DNA of 64,000 bases. Origin: Mortierella sp. BCC40632 (lineage: Eukaryota; Mortierellomycota; Mortierellomycetes; Mortierellales; Mortierellaceae). The DNA lies in assembly GCA_011634665.1 (NCBI GenBank), contig WAEK01000007.1:2009001-2073000 (forward strand), given 5' to 3'. Below, one piece after another: positions 1 to 11,332 of this stretch (positions are counted from its first letter, which is position 1; each line of letters opens with the position of its first letter). The position numbers and the translations under genes were made by a program. The notes beneath the pieces are model-generated. The model was not told the origin of the DNA. It worked only from the letters and a program-made list of their open reading frames with translations, and searched no databases.

Positions 1-391
1 GACGGGTGAGGGGAGAGAGGGAGAGTCCATCTTCGCCCTCGTCTTGGCCGTTTCTCCTCTCTCGTATCGCCCCGGAAGATGGACACTTAAGGCGACTCCA
101 TCGGGGACCACCAAGTACCTTTTTTTCTTTTCTTTTCTTTTCTTTTTTTCCTCTTTTCCTCTCTTTCTTTCTCTCCTTCTGCCTCCCTTTATTTTTCATC
201 TGCTTCTTGACTTTCCCATTGTCACACACCACCTGTCCTCTGCCATCTCTTTGCCCACCCGCTGCTTTCTCTCAGACCCTCTTGTTACTACTTGCCTGCC
301 ACGAGGCGTTGTGCTTTTTCTTATCCTTATTTATTTTTTTTTTTTTACCCCTGAGAAACTCCCCTACCCCACCTTCCTCCAGACAAGACTG
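1..391 (+). promoter_or_regulatory. CT-rich leader upstream of the CAX antiporter
   Basis: No gene is visible here. The stretch is strongly pyrimidine-rich (long T and CT runs at about 120-190 and 330-350) and leads to the antiporter start codon at 392. Such CT blocks are common in promoters and 5' leaders of filamentous fungi. Open frames across it give only Ser/Phe/Leu-rich low-complexity peptides and were not called. Confidence 0.4.
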
Positions 392-2987
392 ATGCCACAC
401 ATCACGGACGACCACGACGAGATCAGGCCCGTCGTTCACGAGCCAATGTCAACGATAGCGTCTTCCTCTTCCTCTTCATCCCCACGACAAAGGACAACTC
501 TGCCGCCAATACAGCAAAAACTCTCGTCGTCTGACTCATCTTCAAGCAATACCCTGACAGTTTCCGCACAGTCACCTAATAGAAGCCAAACAGAGGACCA
601 TCATGTTCGCTTTCCCGCCACCTCTCCTAACACTCTCGCACGCACATCGACACAACCACAGCAGCCACAGCAGCCACTAGGATTACAACAGCAGACGGTC
701 CCTGTTACATCACGTTCATTCATTCTCGGAGGAAGGTTGCGGAGCAGTGCACTTTTAGGATTCAAGGACGACGATGATCAAGATAAAAGGCGAAGGGGCA
801 AACAACTGCACAAGGCTGACGCTGTAATTTCAACATCAAGCGAAGAAAAGGACGTTAACCCACCCAATGCTGCATCCACATCCATCCAGGTTGCTGCCGA
901 CCCCGAGAAGGGTCTAGTGGATGATCAGAAAGAAACAGGAAAGGAACCAAGAGCCACCTTGGATGAAAGAGACCATGTTCCGAGTTGGACAGAACGATTG
1001 CATGGACAGAGACCTGACCGACACTTGTTTCCATACCGGAGTACCAAGGAGAATATGCGTGCTGTCCGAACTTTTTTTCGGAGGTTCTTTTTGATCCTGT
1101 TGATCATCCCTGCATGGACCTTGCCCAATGTCTTGACCGCCAAGATGTTGAAGGAGCAAGCAGAGCACGGAGGAGGAGAAGGGCATGGGGCAGGAGGGCA
1201 TGGACCAGAACTGAGCAAAGGTGTCAACATAGCCGTCTTTGTGTTGAACATGTTGGCCATGATGCACCTGGGCAAAGCTGCAGGCGCGGCATTAGAGGAA
1301 CTTGTCCCTCGATACGGCATTGTAAGTGAATCACTTTTTCTTGGACTCCGAGGAGGAAAAAGAAGAAGAAGAAGAAGAAGAGGCGAAGGGCATTCAAAAC
1401 AGGAACACAAAACCCGATCTTTACTCAAGTGCAGTATTGGATATTTGTTGCAGGATCTTTTTTTTTTCCCCACTTTTTTTTCACTTTCTCGTTTTTCCTT
1501 TTTTCTTAATGAGCAAACCAAGTGGGTGGGAAACTGTATCTATTGTAATGTCACTCTGAAAGATGATGGGACTAACGAAATTTTTGTTACTGAACTTGGA
1601 ATAGAGTATTGTCAGTGTCTTTGATGCGATGACCAGCAGCTCGGTTGAATTGGCAGTTGCAGCCTTTGCATTGAAGAATGGCTTGATTGTTGTGGTGCAA
1701 GCCGCAATGTTGGGGGCTATTCTGAACAACCTTTTACTGGTAAGGGAGAAGGTCCAATATCCTGAGCAGTAAGAAGAGAGGAGGGGAGGAGGAGGAGGGG
1801 CATGAAAGTGAAGGGGATCAAAAAAAAAAAACCCAACCGGTGTCCTAACGTACTCGATTTGCTATGCCTCCTTTCTTTGGCGGTTGAAAATAGATGATGG
1901 GAATTGCGATTACAGTAGGAGGAGCCTTCCATAGCAAACAGCGTCTCAAGAAGGTAAAAATTTTAAAACAAAGGGAGAAAGGGAAAAATAACCCACAAGG
2001 GATTGTCGAGAGAGAGCGAGAGAGAGAGAGGAAGACGGCATCTCTTCAAGATCTAAAACAACAACACTGCCTTTTTTTTTCTTTTCTTTTTTTGAAAAAA
2101 CAATATAGGAGACGACCAATACCAGTATCAACATTCTATTATTGACAACACTGGCCTATGTCGTACCCATCGCACTGGATCTCACACTCACGGACATGTA
2201 TCGAAAAAACGCCGGGATCCGAGATTACAACCACAGCATACCTCTTGAACCAGAAGCAAAGGCCAAGATCAAAGCGCAGGAACTAGAAATCCAACGAATC
2301 GTCGATGCCGACATATTGAGGCTCAGCAAAGTCATGGCGTTTATTCTCTTGATCGTCTATGGTACCTGCCTCTATTTCCAATACAAATCCAGGACTTTTA
2401 TCGTCACACCTGAAGGAAAACATGAGGGACCTCATACAGTCGATCGACGGTATACACATTTTTGGTTTGCAGGATTTGCCTATGCAGGTGCTATGGCGGC
2501 TCAAATCTATTCGGCCAAATGGCTTGTCCATGCAGTCGAGTCTCTAGGACGACAATTTGACCTCAACGATTCGTTTGTGGGATTTATTCTTTTACCGATC
2601 ATGCTTGTTGCCGATTTACAGGAAGAAGTCATTGCTGTCCGGGAAAGTCGATCCAATCGATTGGACAAGACTGTGGCATTGATGGTGGGCTCGTGTATGC
2701 AAATTTCGTTGTTGGTGACTCCGATCCTGGTTCTTATGGGTTGGATCATGGACGAGCCCATGACGTTGAGGTTCACGGTGTTGGAGGTATCTATCCTTGC
2801 TGGATCCGTCGCGATCGTGAATAACCTGATTACAGACAACGAGACCAACTGGTTAGAAGGATGTCTTCTCTTGGCCATGTTTTTGATGTGTGCCATTGCG
2901 TTTTTCTATGACGTTGCACACTTGAGTGTTCTTCCTGGAGAAGGATCGACTGTTCGTGGAGACGATGATGGAACAGGGGGGCACTAG
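392..2987 (+). CDS. CAX-family (Ca2+/cation):proton antiporter, divergent
   Basis: Four exons (392-1321, 1605-1739, 1894-1953, 2109-2987), all phase 0, give about 667 aa. Residues 1-220 are a hydrophilic Ser/Gln-rich tail. A membrane segment follows near residue 230, then a helix-rich core. The architecture fits vacuolar-type CAX exchangers, which swap lumenal protons for cytosolic Ca2+ or other cations. The c-1 region (exon 2) reads SSSVELAV, then KNGLIVVVQAAMLG and NNLLLV. The c-2 region reads ADLQEEV (residues 543-549), then GSCMQISLLVTPILVLMGW. Near the end is DNETNWLEG, close to the family's DGETNWLEG. The family glutamates are kept, but the usual GNAxE cores are altered, so the cation may not be Ca2+; a Vnx1-like monovalent exchanger is an alternative. 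The start at 392 is the first ATG after the CT-rich leader that opens the long frame. Confidence 0.8.
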
Positions 2988-3071
2988 ATTGCGTAGAGAG
3001 AAGGGAAAGAAAAAGAAAAGAAAAAAAAAAGCCCACAGGTACCCTTTGTATCATATAACAACCAGTGTCTT

Positions 3072-3087
3072 TTTATTTTATTTTATT
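3072..3087 (-). terminator. Probable poly(A) signal cluster, minus strand
   Basis: TTTATT repeats here read as AATAAA on the minus strand. They lie about 70 bp past the stop codon (3158) of the small membrane protein, a plausible distance for its polyadenylation signal. The CAX gene converges from the left and stops at 2987. Confidence 0.4.
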
Positions 3088-3157
3088 TTTTACAGATAAA
3101 GCTGGAGAGAAAAAAAAATTGTTGCTCGCTAAATGCTGATGGTGCGAGGGACTTCTA

Positions 3158-3676
3158 TTATGCTGATGCGGCGGGAGCAGGAGTTGCTTCTGAGGGGGTT
3201 GATAGTGAGGTGGCAGCGTCGAGCTTGACCTTGTTCTGCTCCTGTTCTTCCATTCCACCATAGAGAATCTCCATGCGCTTCTGTTCTGCAACTCTGATCT
3301 GACGTTCACGATCACGACGTTCAAAGTTGGTGAACGTGGTGTCGGAGCCGTTGCCGAAACCGCCCAAGAATGCTGCGACCATAAGCCATCCCTAGAATGA
3401 AAAAGAGAGTTATGAGAGGTTAGTGACGAAGAAAAAAGGGATAAACGTTGGTGGGTTGGTTGGTTGGTTGGTGCCCTGGATTGTTTAGTCAGGAGAAAAG
3501 AGGGTATTGCTTCTTACCTTTTGTGGGGGACGGATAGCGCGGAAACGGGGTGAGAAGGCGTGGAGAACACCTCCGGCAAAGAGGGCGACTGTGCAGTATT
3601 TGAAGGCACCAATGGCTCCTCCGCGCATTGCCTCAGTGGCAGCGGCTTCGTCGGCTTTTTGCTGGATCAGACGCAT
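3158..3676 (-). CDS. Small two-helix membrane protein, probably mitochondrial
   Basis: Two exons (3676-3518 and 3391-3158, phase 0) give 130 aa. Residues 20-41 form one hydrophobic helix flanked by Gly-Gly. PRFRAIRPPQK follows, then a second short hydrophobic stretch starting at the exon junction (GWLMVAAFLGGFG, 54-66). A charged segment (NFERRDRERQIRVAEQKR) and an Ala/Pro/Ser tail close the protein. The layout (N-terminal 'RGGAIGA', helix, R-P-x-x-K, helix, then a basic helix) resembles the N-terminal half of HIG1/Rcf2-type respiratory supercomplex factors. That link is tentative. It is convergent with the CAX gene, with 170 bp between stop codons. The start is the only ATG that opens this frame before the splice donor. 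Confidence 0.65.
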
Positions 3677-3960
3677 GATGGCTTTGTATGTGTGTGTGTG
3701 TGAGGGTGAGGGGTGAGGGGTGTGAGGATATGGGCTGGATGCAGAAAAACGGTGCTGTTGAACAGAGAGGAGAGTGGGACACAGAGGGTATAAGTATTAG
3801 GTGGGAGGGAGTGTCGTCGACGAGGGCGTGGGGACGGAAAGACTGAGTAACAAAAGTGTGCGCCGATGGCTCTTGTGGAGAGGAGAAAGGCGATGATGAG
3901 GCAATTGAAGCGAGTGTGAGTGTTTGTGAGAACAAGAGTGGGAGAGAAGTGCGTCGGCCC

Positions 3961-3970
3961 CCTTTTATAA
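3961..3970 (-). promoter_or_regulatory. TATA-like element for the small membrane protein
   Basis: Reads TTATAAAAGG on the minus strand, about 285 bp upstream of the ATG at 3676. The distance implies a leader of roughly 250 nt. A second TATA-like run on the plus strand (TATATAAAAAG near 4020) has no gene behind it. Confidence 0.3.
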
Positions 3971-4142
3971 GCTGTGTCCGCTCGGGCGGGCGGGGATTAC
4001 GGCTCCTTCCGCCTTACCGTATATAAAAAGTTTCCCTAGGCATCCTCTGCGTAAATGACCGGCTCGATTTGGGAGTTCCGGACGGCTCTCTTTCTACCTG
4101 TCCGTTCTCGCAGCTCAATTTCGACAAAGGGGTCTCACTTTG

Positions 4143-4195
4143 CTCTCTCTCTCTCTCTTCTCTCTCTCTTCTCTCTCTCTTCTCTCTCCCTCTCC
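4143..4195. repeat. (CT)n microsatellite
   Basis: Interrupted CT repeat of about 53 bp in the intergenic gap. Confidence 0.85.
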
Positions 4196-5347
4196 ATTGT
4201 GATGGCTTGTGGCCCTCGTCTGTCCATTCTCATCCGTCGCTCTGGGTGCATGCATACAGTCCTCTTTCTCCAGAAGGGAGCGAGGGAAAAAAAGAAGACA
4301 GAGAGAAAGAGAGAGAAGTCATTAATGATGCCGATTGTGGTACACAACCAAGTGAAGCTCCGCTTCGGCATGGGTTGTTATTCTCCCCAGCCCTCACTCT
4401 CTTGCTTCTATCCATCCGCTTGTTGCTGTTTAAACTACTACCGCTGCTACCTCAATGGCGGCAGTGCGTTGTGGTTTAACGGCCCAAGGGCATTGCGGCA
4501 CGATTCATTTCCACGATAGTGGAGGCAAGGCCTCATCTACACCACACTGGAGAAGTGGGAGGGAATAGGAAGAATAGCCACGTTGTTCCCGATTGTTCCT
4601 GCACTGATTGATCTTCCGCGAGACAAATGACCATCCTTTCACGGAAAGCCTACTTGCTACTCCCACACACGTCTAATTGACACAGACACCAAACAGGGAT
4701 ACGGTCGGGAGGGTCCGGTGGCGGAACGGAGATCCTCAGTCGTCACAAAATACCCGGCTGGTGGCCCCCTCTCCACTCTTTCTTCTCTTTCTTCTTCTTC
4801 TTCTCCCTACCTCGTCTAAGGGCTCTCTCACTCGCTCACCTGCTGCTGACTCGATGCAAATCACGTTCTAACAATCCCGCCTCATCTTTCTCCGGCCTGT
4901 GCTTATTTACCCTTTCCCCCCTGACGTACATCCAGAGAAGGAGAGAGTGCGAGATTTCTTGGATGAGATCGGGCGGACAGATAAATTTGGAACACCTGCC
5001 GTGGATCTGCACTACACAGAGCCGGGACGGACGGTCGGACGGTCGGATAACACGGAAGACAATGGTCTGTTCCATTCTTCTCAACTTTCTCTTCTCTTTT
5101 TGTCCGGAACCAATTGCTCTCTTTTATTGGGCGTAGATGTCTGCAATAAGGGGCCGAAGACTAACTTGAGGGTTAGGCATTGCTAGACGATGCCACAAGA
5201 CTCTCTTTCCTCCCAATCGAGAGAAGTTAGTTCGGCTGAGCCAGTCGTGGGGTCAGTGAACCGTGCGATGCAATCAGACAAGTGTAAAAAAAGATACTTT
5301 GAGAGCGAAAGGGTCGGGGAGAAAGGAGGCAGAGTGAAGGGTGAGAA

Positions 5348-5357
5348 TGAGAGAGAG

Positions 5358-5411
<54 letters not shown>
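5348..5411. repeat. (GA)n microsatellite
   Basis: GA repeat of about 64 bp with a few A interruptions, roughly 150 bp beyond the stop codon of the unknown gene. Confidence 0.85.
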
Positions 5412-5558
5412 GCGGGTATAATGGATTCCTGGGATCAAGTGATGATATATACACAGAGTAAAAATAAAATAAAATAAAGTGCTCCGCGGTCCCTATTCTG
5501 ACACAAGAGACTTCGGACCGAGGCGGGTTGGAGGACCAAAGGTCTATTCATTGTCTTT

Positions 5559-7063
5559 TCATCCCGTGATCGACTTCATAATCGTACCCTGCTGAGGCTG
5601 CATCATCTTTCTCATCCTCACCACCTCCTCTCTTGCAGTTGCCACACGCTTCTCAACCGTATCCTTGGCTTGATCAACGGCCGTTTGGGCTCGAATGGTC
5701 ATCTCTTTGGATCTTTGTTGGATCTCTGCACTTGACTTTTCAATGATCGCCGCCGAGATCCGCTGCACTTCTTCTGCTCGGAACTGGAGGTATCCTGTTG
5801 TCTGGTTGGCCGTATGGAGGAATCCTCCTGCACTCGTCAACACCGTGCCCAAGACATTTCTAATTCAATCCATTGTAATTTTGTTTTCTGTCAGAATAAT
5901 TTCTCTTTGCTTGACGTAGGGTGACCCATAAACATGACTGACCCAGGCGATTGCAAAGATATCTCTCTCTCAGGCTTACCGGACGATGTTATCATACCAC
6001 CAGCCTAATAGGGGCATGCTCTGGACAAGTCCTTCAAGAGTCCACGAGTCCTGATGGCTGTAAATCATAGGACCAATAGGAGAATCTCGAAAGAGGAGTG
6101 TCGTCGTTGATGGTACCTGAAGATGAAGCAAAGGGAACAGACGCGGCCTCAGATTCTGAGTCAACGAGATAATCGCTGTACTCCCACTATTAGAAATTCG
6201 AAGGGGGAGGGAGGTTATCAGTATGTGTTATCTTTTTTGGAACAACAATGCGGCCTTAGTGGTGGTAATGCGTTGTTGTGCACGGTGGAGTCGGGTTGAA
6301 TCCGCTTGGATAGGACGGATGTGGTTATAGAAAGTGAAGCATGGACTACAGATCCAGTGCTCATTTGCCATCAGTGGGTCAATGCCACTGTTCGAGAAGA
6401 ACATGACACCTTTTTTTTTCCTGCACAACGAGGCCGTCATGTCCAGTGGGGAAAGTGTGTGAGTTTGCGTTACTTGTCGGATTCAGCACCCACGCTTTGA
6501 CCGCAACCCTTTCTCTGAAGTCTAATCCAAAGGCTTGTTCGTCTGGGTTGCTCTCTCCTGTTCATATGTTGCTCCCAACATTACACCCTTAGCTCTGCTC
6601 TGATGCATGCACTCATATATTTTTTTTCAATGTCACTGGATTGTTGGCGTGGGTGCTGGCTGACTGCCTTGTTGCAGCCAAGCAAAATCCAAGCCAAATG
6701 CTCCTGACTCCTCATGCCATTCCTGCTTACGTCCTACAAATGTGAAGCTCTCAATTGAGCGTTCAGTACCGCACTGTATAAATATTGGTTAGTTAAAGGG
6801 GAATCTTACTCAAAGACGATGTTCGTCACCTCTGGCTCGTCCTTGTTCAAGGTAGTCCACACCCGGAAGACCTTTCTGATATTATATTTGCCTTCAACGG
6901 TCAAGGCAGGGTGGATATATCTAAAAATACAGTACGCACATGGTTGAGGAACAGTTAGAGTCGATGCTGATTGACACTTGAGAGAAAACGACTCTCGTCT
7001 CCGATAGGAGCAACATTGACTAGTAAAACAGGGGAGAGGAAGACAAGGGGGGGAAGGGTCAAG

Positions 7064-7117
<54 letters not shown>

Positions 7118-8188
7118 TGGCCACCAGCATGACAGGGGGATTGTTCTAGGACAAAGGCCCTTGAGACCGATCGATAAGAACCTCTCCCACCCGATAGAGG
7201 ATCACGGCCCACAGCACAAACAAGACTGCGGTTCAGAATACTTCTTGTTATCTTCCAAGTTCTCGCATGATACCAACGATGACAACAGCCATATGCTTTT
7301 TCTTTTTCTTTTTCTTTCCCTTGTTCAGTCTTGTGTGCTCAGGGATTCCCCAACCGTAGAACACAGCATGCGCATGCTATAAACATTGGTGCCGACACAT
7401 GGCCTGCGCATCTCTTAACAACAAGAGATGAAAGAGGGGAGGGAAAGGCGCAGGCAAGTGAAAGAAGAATCTAAGCCAACTCTCAAGGAAAACCAAGGGA
7501 GAATCTGCCGCGACTTACTTGGCGTCCTCCGTGAAAAAGTCCTCGAGGATTTCCTTGTGCATCTCCTCATCATAACTGGTCAGGCGAGTTGCGATCCACC
7601 AGATAAAGTCCATGTTCTTGTCTGGAGAGAGTCGGGAGCATGACACAGAGAAGGACAGACACCTATATTTTAGCACAACTTCTCATCGTCTGTTGTTTTT
7701 TGTTTCTTTCCACCGCCCCCCAAAGAACCCACTAATATTCGGGTGGGGAAAAGAGGGAGTTGTATGAACTAGAGTGGGCAATCATATGAAAAGGGACGCA
7801 GGCGATCGAGAGCCGACAACGACAGAAATACATTCGGAGAGGAATGTTGCCTTGGGCAATTCTAGTCGCGCCAAGCCCACAAAAAGGAAGAAAGAGGAAG
7901 AGGAAGAGGAAGAGAGAGAGAGAGAGAGAGGCGGTGGAAGCCGGGCAAATGACGGGGATAGGACAAACCCACTGTGCCGTCTTTCAATTGTAGCTCTCCA
8001 CTATACCCGAGTGGCTAAAGAGTGTGGCAGAAATCCGCCTATAAAAGAACGCGAAGGCTAAAGAATTGAGACTGAAGAGTTCTTCCCGACTCTAACATAC
8101 CAGAGATAGCATCGTGGTTGTTGCTGCTCGAGTGGCTCATGCCGCTAATACTCGAGGAGTCATAGCTGTGGTCATCGGAAAGGCCCAT
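5559..8188 (-). CDS. Multi-exon protein of unknown family, model incomplete
   Basis: Start ATG at 8188. Supported exons are 8188-8101 (MGLSDDHSYDSS..., Ser-rich), 7621-7519 (DKNMDFIWWIATRLTSYDEE), 7019-6978, 6920-6810 (YIHPALTVEGKYNIRKVFRVW), one starting at 6420 (GVMFFSNSGIDPLMANEHW) with an unclear end near 6250-6290, 6186-5980 (FRDSPIGPMIYSHQDSW) and 5859-5559. Phases join cleanly for exons 1-2, 7019 to 6920, 6920 to 6420, and 6186 to 5859. A further exon lies around 7225-7147 and may encode a membrane helix (AVLFVLWAVILYRVGEVLI), but its frame does not close. The last about 60 residues form a charged amphipathic helix (RAEEVQRISAAIIEKSSAE), coiled-coil or apolipoprotein-like. I do not recognise the family. 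A membrane-associated protein is the best guess. It could also be two genes. Confidence 0.5.
7064..7111. repeat. 48-bp poly(A) tract in an intron
   Basis: An uninterrupted A run on the plus strand (T on the coding strand of the unknown gene), lying in an intron about 45 nt upstream of the acceptor at 7020. Homopolymers this long are prone to assembly and replication slippage. Confidence 0.85.
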
Positions 8189-8820
8189 GTTGATGGAATT
8201 TATCCTGAATACTCTTTGTGTTGCTAATTGGATGGGAATGGGTGCTCTAAAGAGACAGACAGTGTTGGTCGCGCGCGCCTGAGACAAATGAAAGAAAAAG
8301 AAGAATGCTTGAGATGGCTCTGGAAGATTTGCTCGACTGAATGGCTGAAGTTGAGCTGTCGTCGCTGAAGCGTGGTTGCTTTCGATGGGCAGGGAGCAAC
8401 ACAAGGATGAGAAGGATGAAGATGAGGAAAGAAGAAAAAGTGGAAAGAGAGGAGAAGGAAAAGAGATATCGTTCAAATTTGGTCCTGACTCGCCTACAAG
8501 AGCCTGGTTCAGGGGAGGGGGAAGGAGGAGAACCCAAATTCGCGCTCGCCCTGCATGTCTGTTTCCCAGTCCACTGGATTTTCACTCTCTTCTTCTTCTC
8601 CTCTTCCTTCTTTCTCGATACGAGCAACAGGGCATTTGACCCAACATTTCCGTCTCTTGGCCAAGACAGATCCGAAGAGGTTCCTTCGCCCGCATCGCTC
8701 GCTTCGTTCTCAGGAACAAACATCGGCTGCACGCTGTCATTGATCCCCTGATAATCCGGCTGGGCACTTGTTGCTCACTCATCCAAGCTTGAATACCTGA
8801 TCCGTATCTTTATTCTCTGC

Positions 8821-8822
<2 letters not shown>

Positions 8823-8852
<30 letters not shown>
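8823..8852. repeat. (GA)n microsatellite
   Basis: Pure GA dinucleotide repeat of about 30 bp. Confidence 0.85.
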
Positions 8853-8856
<4 letters not shown>

Positions 8857-9373
8857 TAGACCAGAGAGCTCGCTTTCCGAAGAATTATGCACACTTCGAG
8901 CCGACCACTGGCCTCCCTGAACATGTGTCTTCTCGATCTCCTTCTCCCCTCCAGTGGTTTCTGCTCCTATCTCTCTAGCCAGCACCTTCTATGCGTGCAT
9001 CCTAGCCCCTTCTCCCTCTTTTCTCTCTCCTCAAGTCGACTCTTTGACGCAGAGAACCTAGACTCTTCCTGACCTTTGCATTTTGACTACAGATCCAATG
9101 TATGCCGATGATTGGATAGCCCGGGAATTGCCCGAGTCCTTCCTCCTTTCAGTCATTCACAGTTGCAGAACGAGATAGGATTCTGTGGCGAAGACAATAT
9201 CAGGCCATGCATTAACCAAAGGCAGGCGAATGTTGCTCCTTGCTGAATTGCCCTTTTGATCACGATATGGGCAGGAATGGGGGAGGGGACAATAGAAGAA
9301 CCTAAACGCGTTTGTGTATTTTGTCACTTGCTAGGTAGGTGAAGAGAAGCGCGAAACTGTTGATCTGCTAGAT

Positions 9374-9396
9374 AGAGAGAGAGAGAGAGAGAGAGA
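9374..9396. repeat. (GA)n microsatellite
   Basis: Short GA repeat within the gene-poor region. Confidence 0.8.
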
Positions 9397-10239
9397 ACGC
9401 CTCTCGCTGCCTTGCGATTGCCTCCAAGCACTTGTGGTGATGTCCTGTGGAATAGACACCTTTCAATTGATAAACGGCACAAGTAAGAGTCGCGAGGGCG
9501 CTAGACGGGAGAGTCGATAGTTAATTCAGAAATGTCTAGGCCACAACTACCCGCTTGGGCGCGAAGGTGAAGGGCCAATGTGACCTCTAACTGTTGCTAT
9601 CATTCACACATCAGGCTCTTGAGCTGTTTGAAAAGCTCATGTCGATTCAAGAACACTCTGAGGCGAACAGCTGATCAACAGAGAGCGGCGAAGATGAACA
9701 ACAACAGTCGCTTGTATTTGCAAAGACTTTTTTTAAAAAAAAAAAAAAAAAAAACCGGTGTACGAAAAAGAGTAGCGCGCGACGGAACACAAATGCACAG
9801 ACAGAGGAAAAAAAAAAAAAAAACAGATGCGAAGGGGGGGGAGCAGCAGGACTTTCCCTAGTTTCAGACCTACTAGGGTGTATCTGGTCAGACAGGACCC
9901 GCGTCCGGAAGAGAGAGAGAAAGGAAAGGAGGGCGATCAACAAGTCGGGCAATTGATCAAACAATAGATCTTGGCAGCTCTTCGACTTTGATCCTAAAAA
10001 CTTGCCCTTAGGTGTGGGCACATATACAGGTTGCATTATTGTTTGTCACCGAAATGCCTCCTCAATTGTCTCTGCACTGACTATGTTTGCGCAATGAGAG
10101 ACGCGTCTTGCGTCCTATAATTGTATTAATCCCCGTTCCGTTGCACGAGCGGCCTGACTCTTTTCTTGCACACAGCTCCTTTTTTTTTTTTTTTTTTTTT
10201 TTTTTTTCTCAGTCCGTATGTGCCTTGCTCTCTAGTATT

Positions 10240-10241
<2 letters not shown>

Positions 10242-10289
<48 letters not shown>
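10242..10289. repeat. (CT)n microsatellite next to a poly-T tract
   Basis: CT repeat of about 48 bp, preceded at about 10180-10207 by a 28-base T run. Long pyrimidine tracts of this kind are typical upstream elements of fungal genes. The next plus-strand gene starts about 1 kb downstream. Confidence 0.8.
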
Positions 10290-10291
<2 letters not shown>

Positions 10292-11136
10292 AACAGCCAC
10301 TCAATTTAGTTCCTTTCTTGTACTGTACTGTAGTCAAAACGCGTGCTGCATAGGAGAAGAAGAGCACAGATCAATTATCGATTGAGCCCCTGACTGTTGG
10401 ATTTGGGCGCATTCCTCACTGTACACATCTTCACCCGTTATCCGTTTTTCTTCTCTCACCGATTCTTGCTTGCATGCTTTTCTCATCGCCTAGCCACTCT
10501 GGTGTTCTTTCTCTATTGCATGTGCATTTCTTGTACACCCATCCTATTAATTGTTCGGTTCTAGCCTTTGGACTCGTGCTCCCACAACAACTTTGGGTAG
10601 GCAGGAGGCAGAGAGAGCAAGCGATCGATAGAAAAAAGAAAAGGTGGCGAGGGATGAGAGAGGAAGGGGGAGGGGAGGGACTCGGCGCCGCATAGAGTGC
10701 ATAGGATCAGAAGCCTCTTCATATTATTGCTTGTCGAAGATCTGGGATTGAATGGCCACTCTACCCCTTTACTCATTCTCAACTAGTGAACTTCTCCTAA
10801 CCAATCCTCCGATCCGTGCAATTGTTTTTTCCAACTCTCTTCTTCTCTCACGCTTTCAAACACTCGCACGCTCATACATATGCTCTAACATGTATTCTCT
10901 CTCTCTCTCTCTATCAGTCTCTAATGCAATCTCAAGCTATGAATATTTTGGCCACACGGTACTCGGTTCCGAGCGTTGCTCTTGTTTAAACTACTTTTTG
11001 ACCGCGCGAAGTATAGAGTTACGCCTGTATTGTCCAACGTTTGGGACATTGATAGCTTTATTCTTGGCCACAGCTTCGCTACAAGGCAGAAGAAGAGAAA
11101 GAAAAAAAACCCCCGAGGCGAAGAAGAATGAGTGTG

Positions 11137-11145
11137 TATAAAAAG
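11137..11145 (+). promoter_or_regulatory. TATA box of the secreted acidic protein gene
   Basis: TATAAAAAG lies 196 bp before the first ATG and about 238 bp before the second. It is followed by a CT-rich, C-start-like leader (about 11160-11220), as expected for a well-expressed fungal gene. Confidence 0.5.
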
Positions 11146-11332
11146 AAGGTAGTTCAGCTACTCTTCTCCCTCCATCAACCGCCCTATCTTTAAACCTCTC
11201 TCTCACTCTTACTCTTATTCTCGCTATCCCTAGCAACTAGCAGATTCGAAAACCACAAGCCCTTTTCTTCATTTATCCTCATTGTAGCTTTCTATCGGTC
11301 TATAACCCCCCAAGAAGAAAAAAATTTCCTCC

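Larger units (their letters stand above)
3677..5558. other. Intergenic, no convincing gene
   Basis: About 1.9 kb between the small membrane protein (start 3676, -) and the stop of the unknown gene (5559, -). It holds CT/GA repeats (about 4143-4195 and 5348-5411), an AAAAT run near 5458-5478 and the TATA-like sites. The open frames here are low-complexity Ser/Leu or Arg/Glu translations of the repeats and show no splice-linked continuation. Confidence 0.5.
8189..11332. other. Gene-poor 3.1-kb intergenic region
   Basis: Lies between two divergently transcribed genes (unknown gene, -, start 8188; secreted acidic protein, +, start 11333 or 11375). It contains GA/CT repeats (8823-8852, 9374-9396, 10242-10289), poly-A and poly-T tracts (about 9734-9754, 9810-9824, 10180-10207) and no frame with protein-like composition or consistent splice signals. 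No tRNA A/B boxes were seen. It probably holds the two promoters and long leaders. Confidence 0.45.

Noticed and set aside
4055..4519. Overlapping open frames on the plus strand
   Set aside because: They are translations of CT repeats with no homology-like motifs or splice continuation.
7428..7643. Plus-strand frame over the unknown gene
   Set aside because: It is the antisense of the DKNMDFIWW exon, which has matching splice sites on the minus strand.
6347..9105. GACTACAGATCCA occurring twice (near 6349 and 9087)
   Set aside because: A 13-mer with no flanking similarity; no terminal repeats or duplication are evident.
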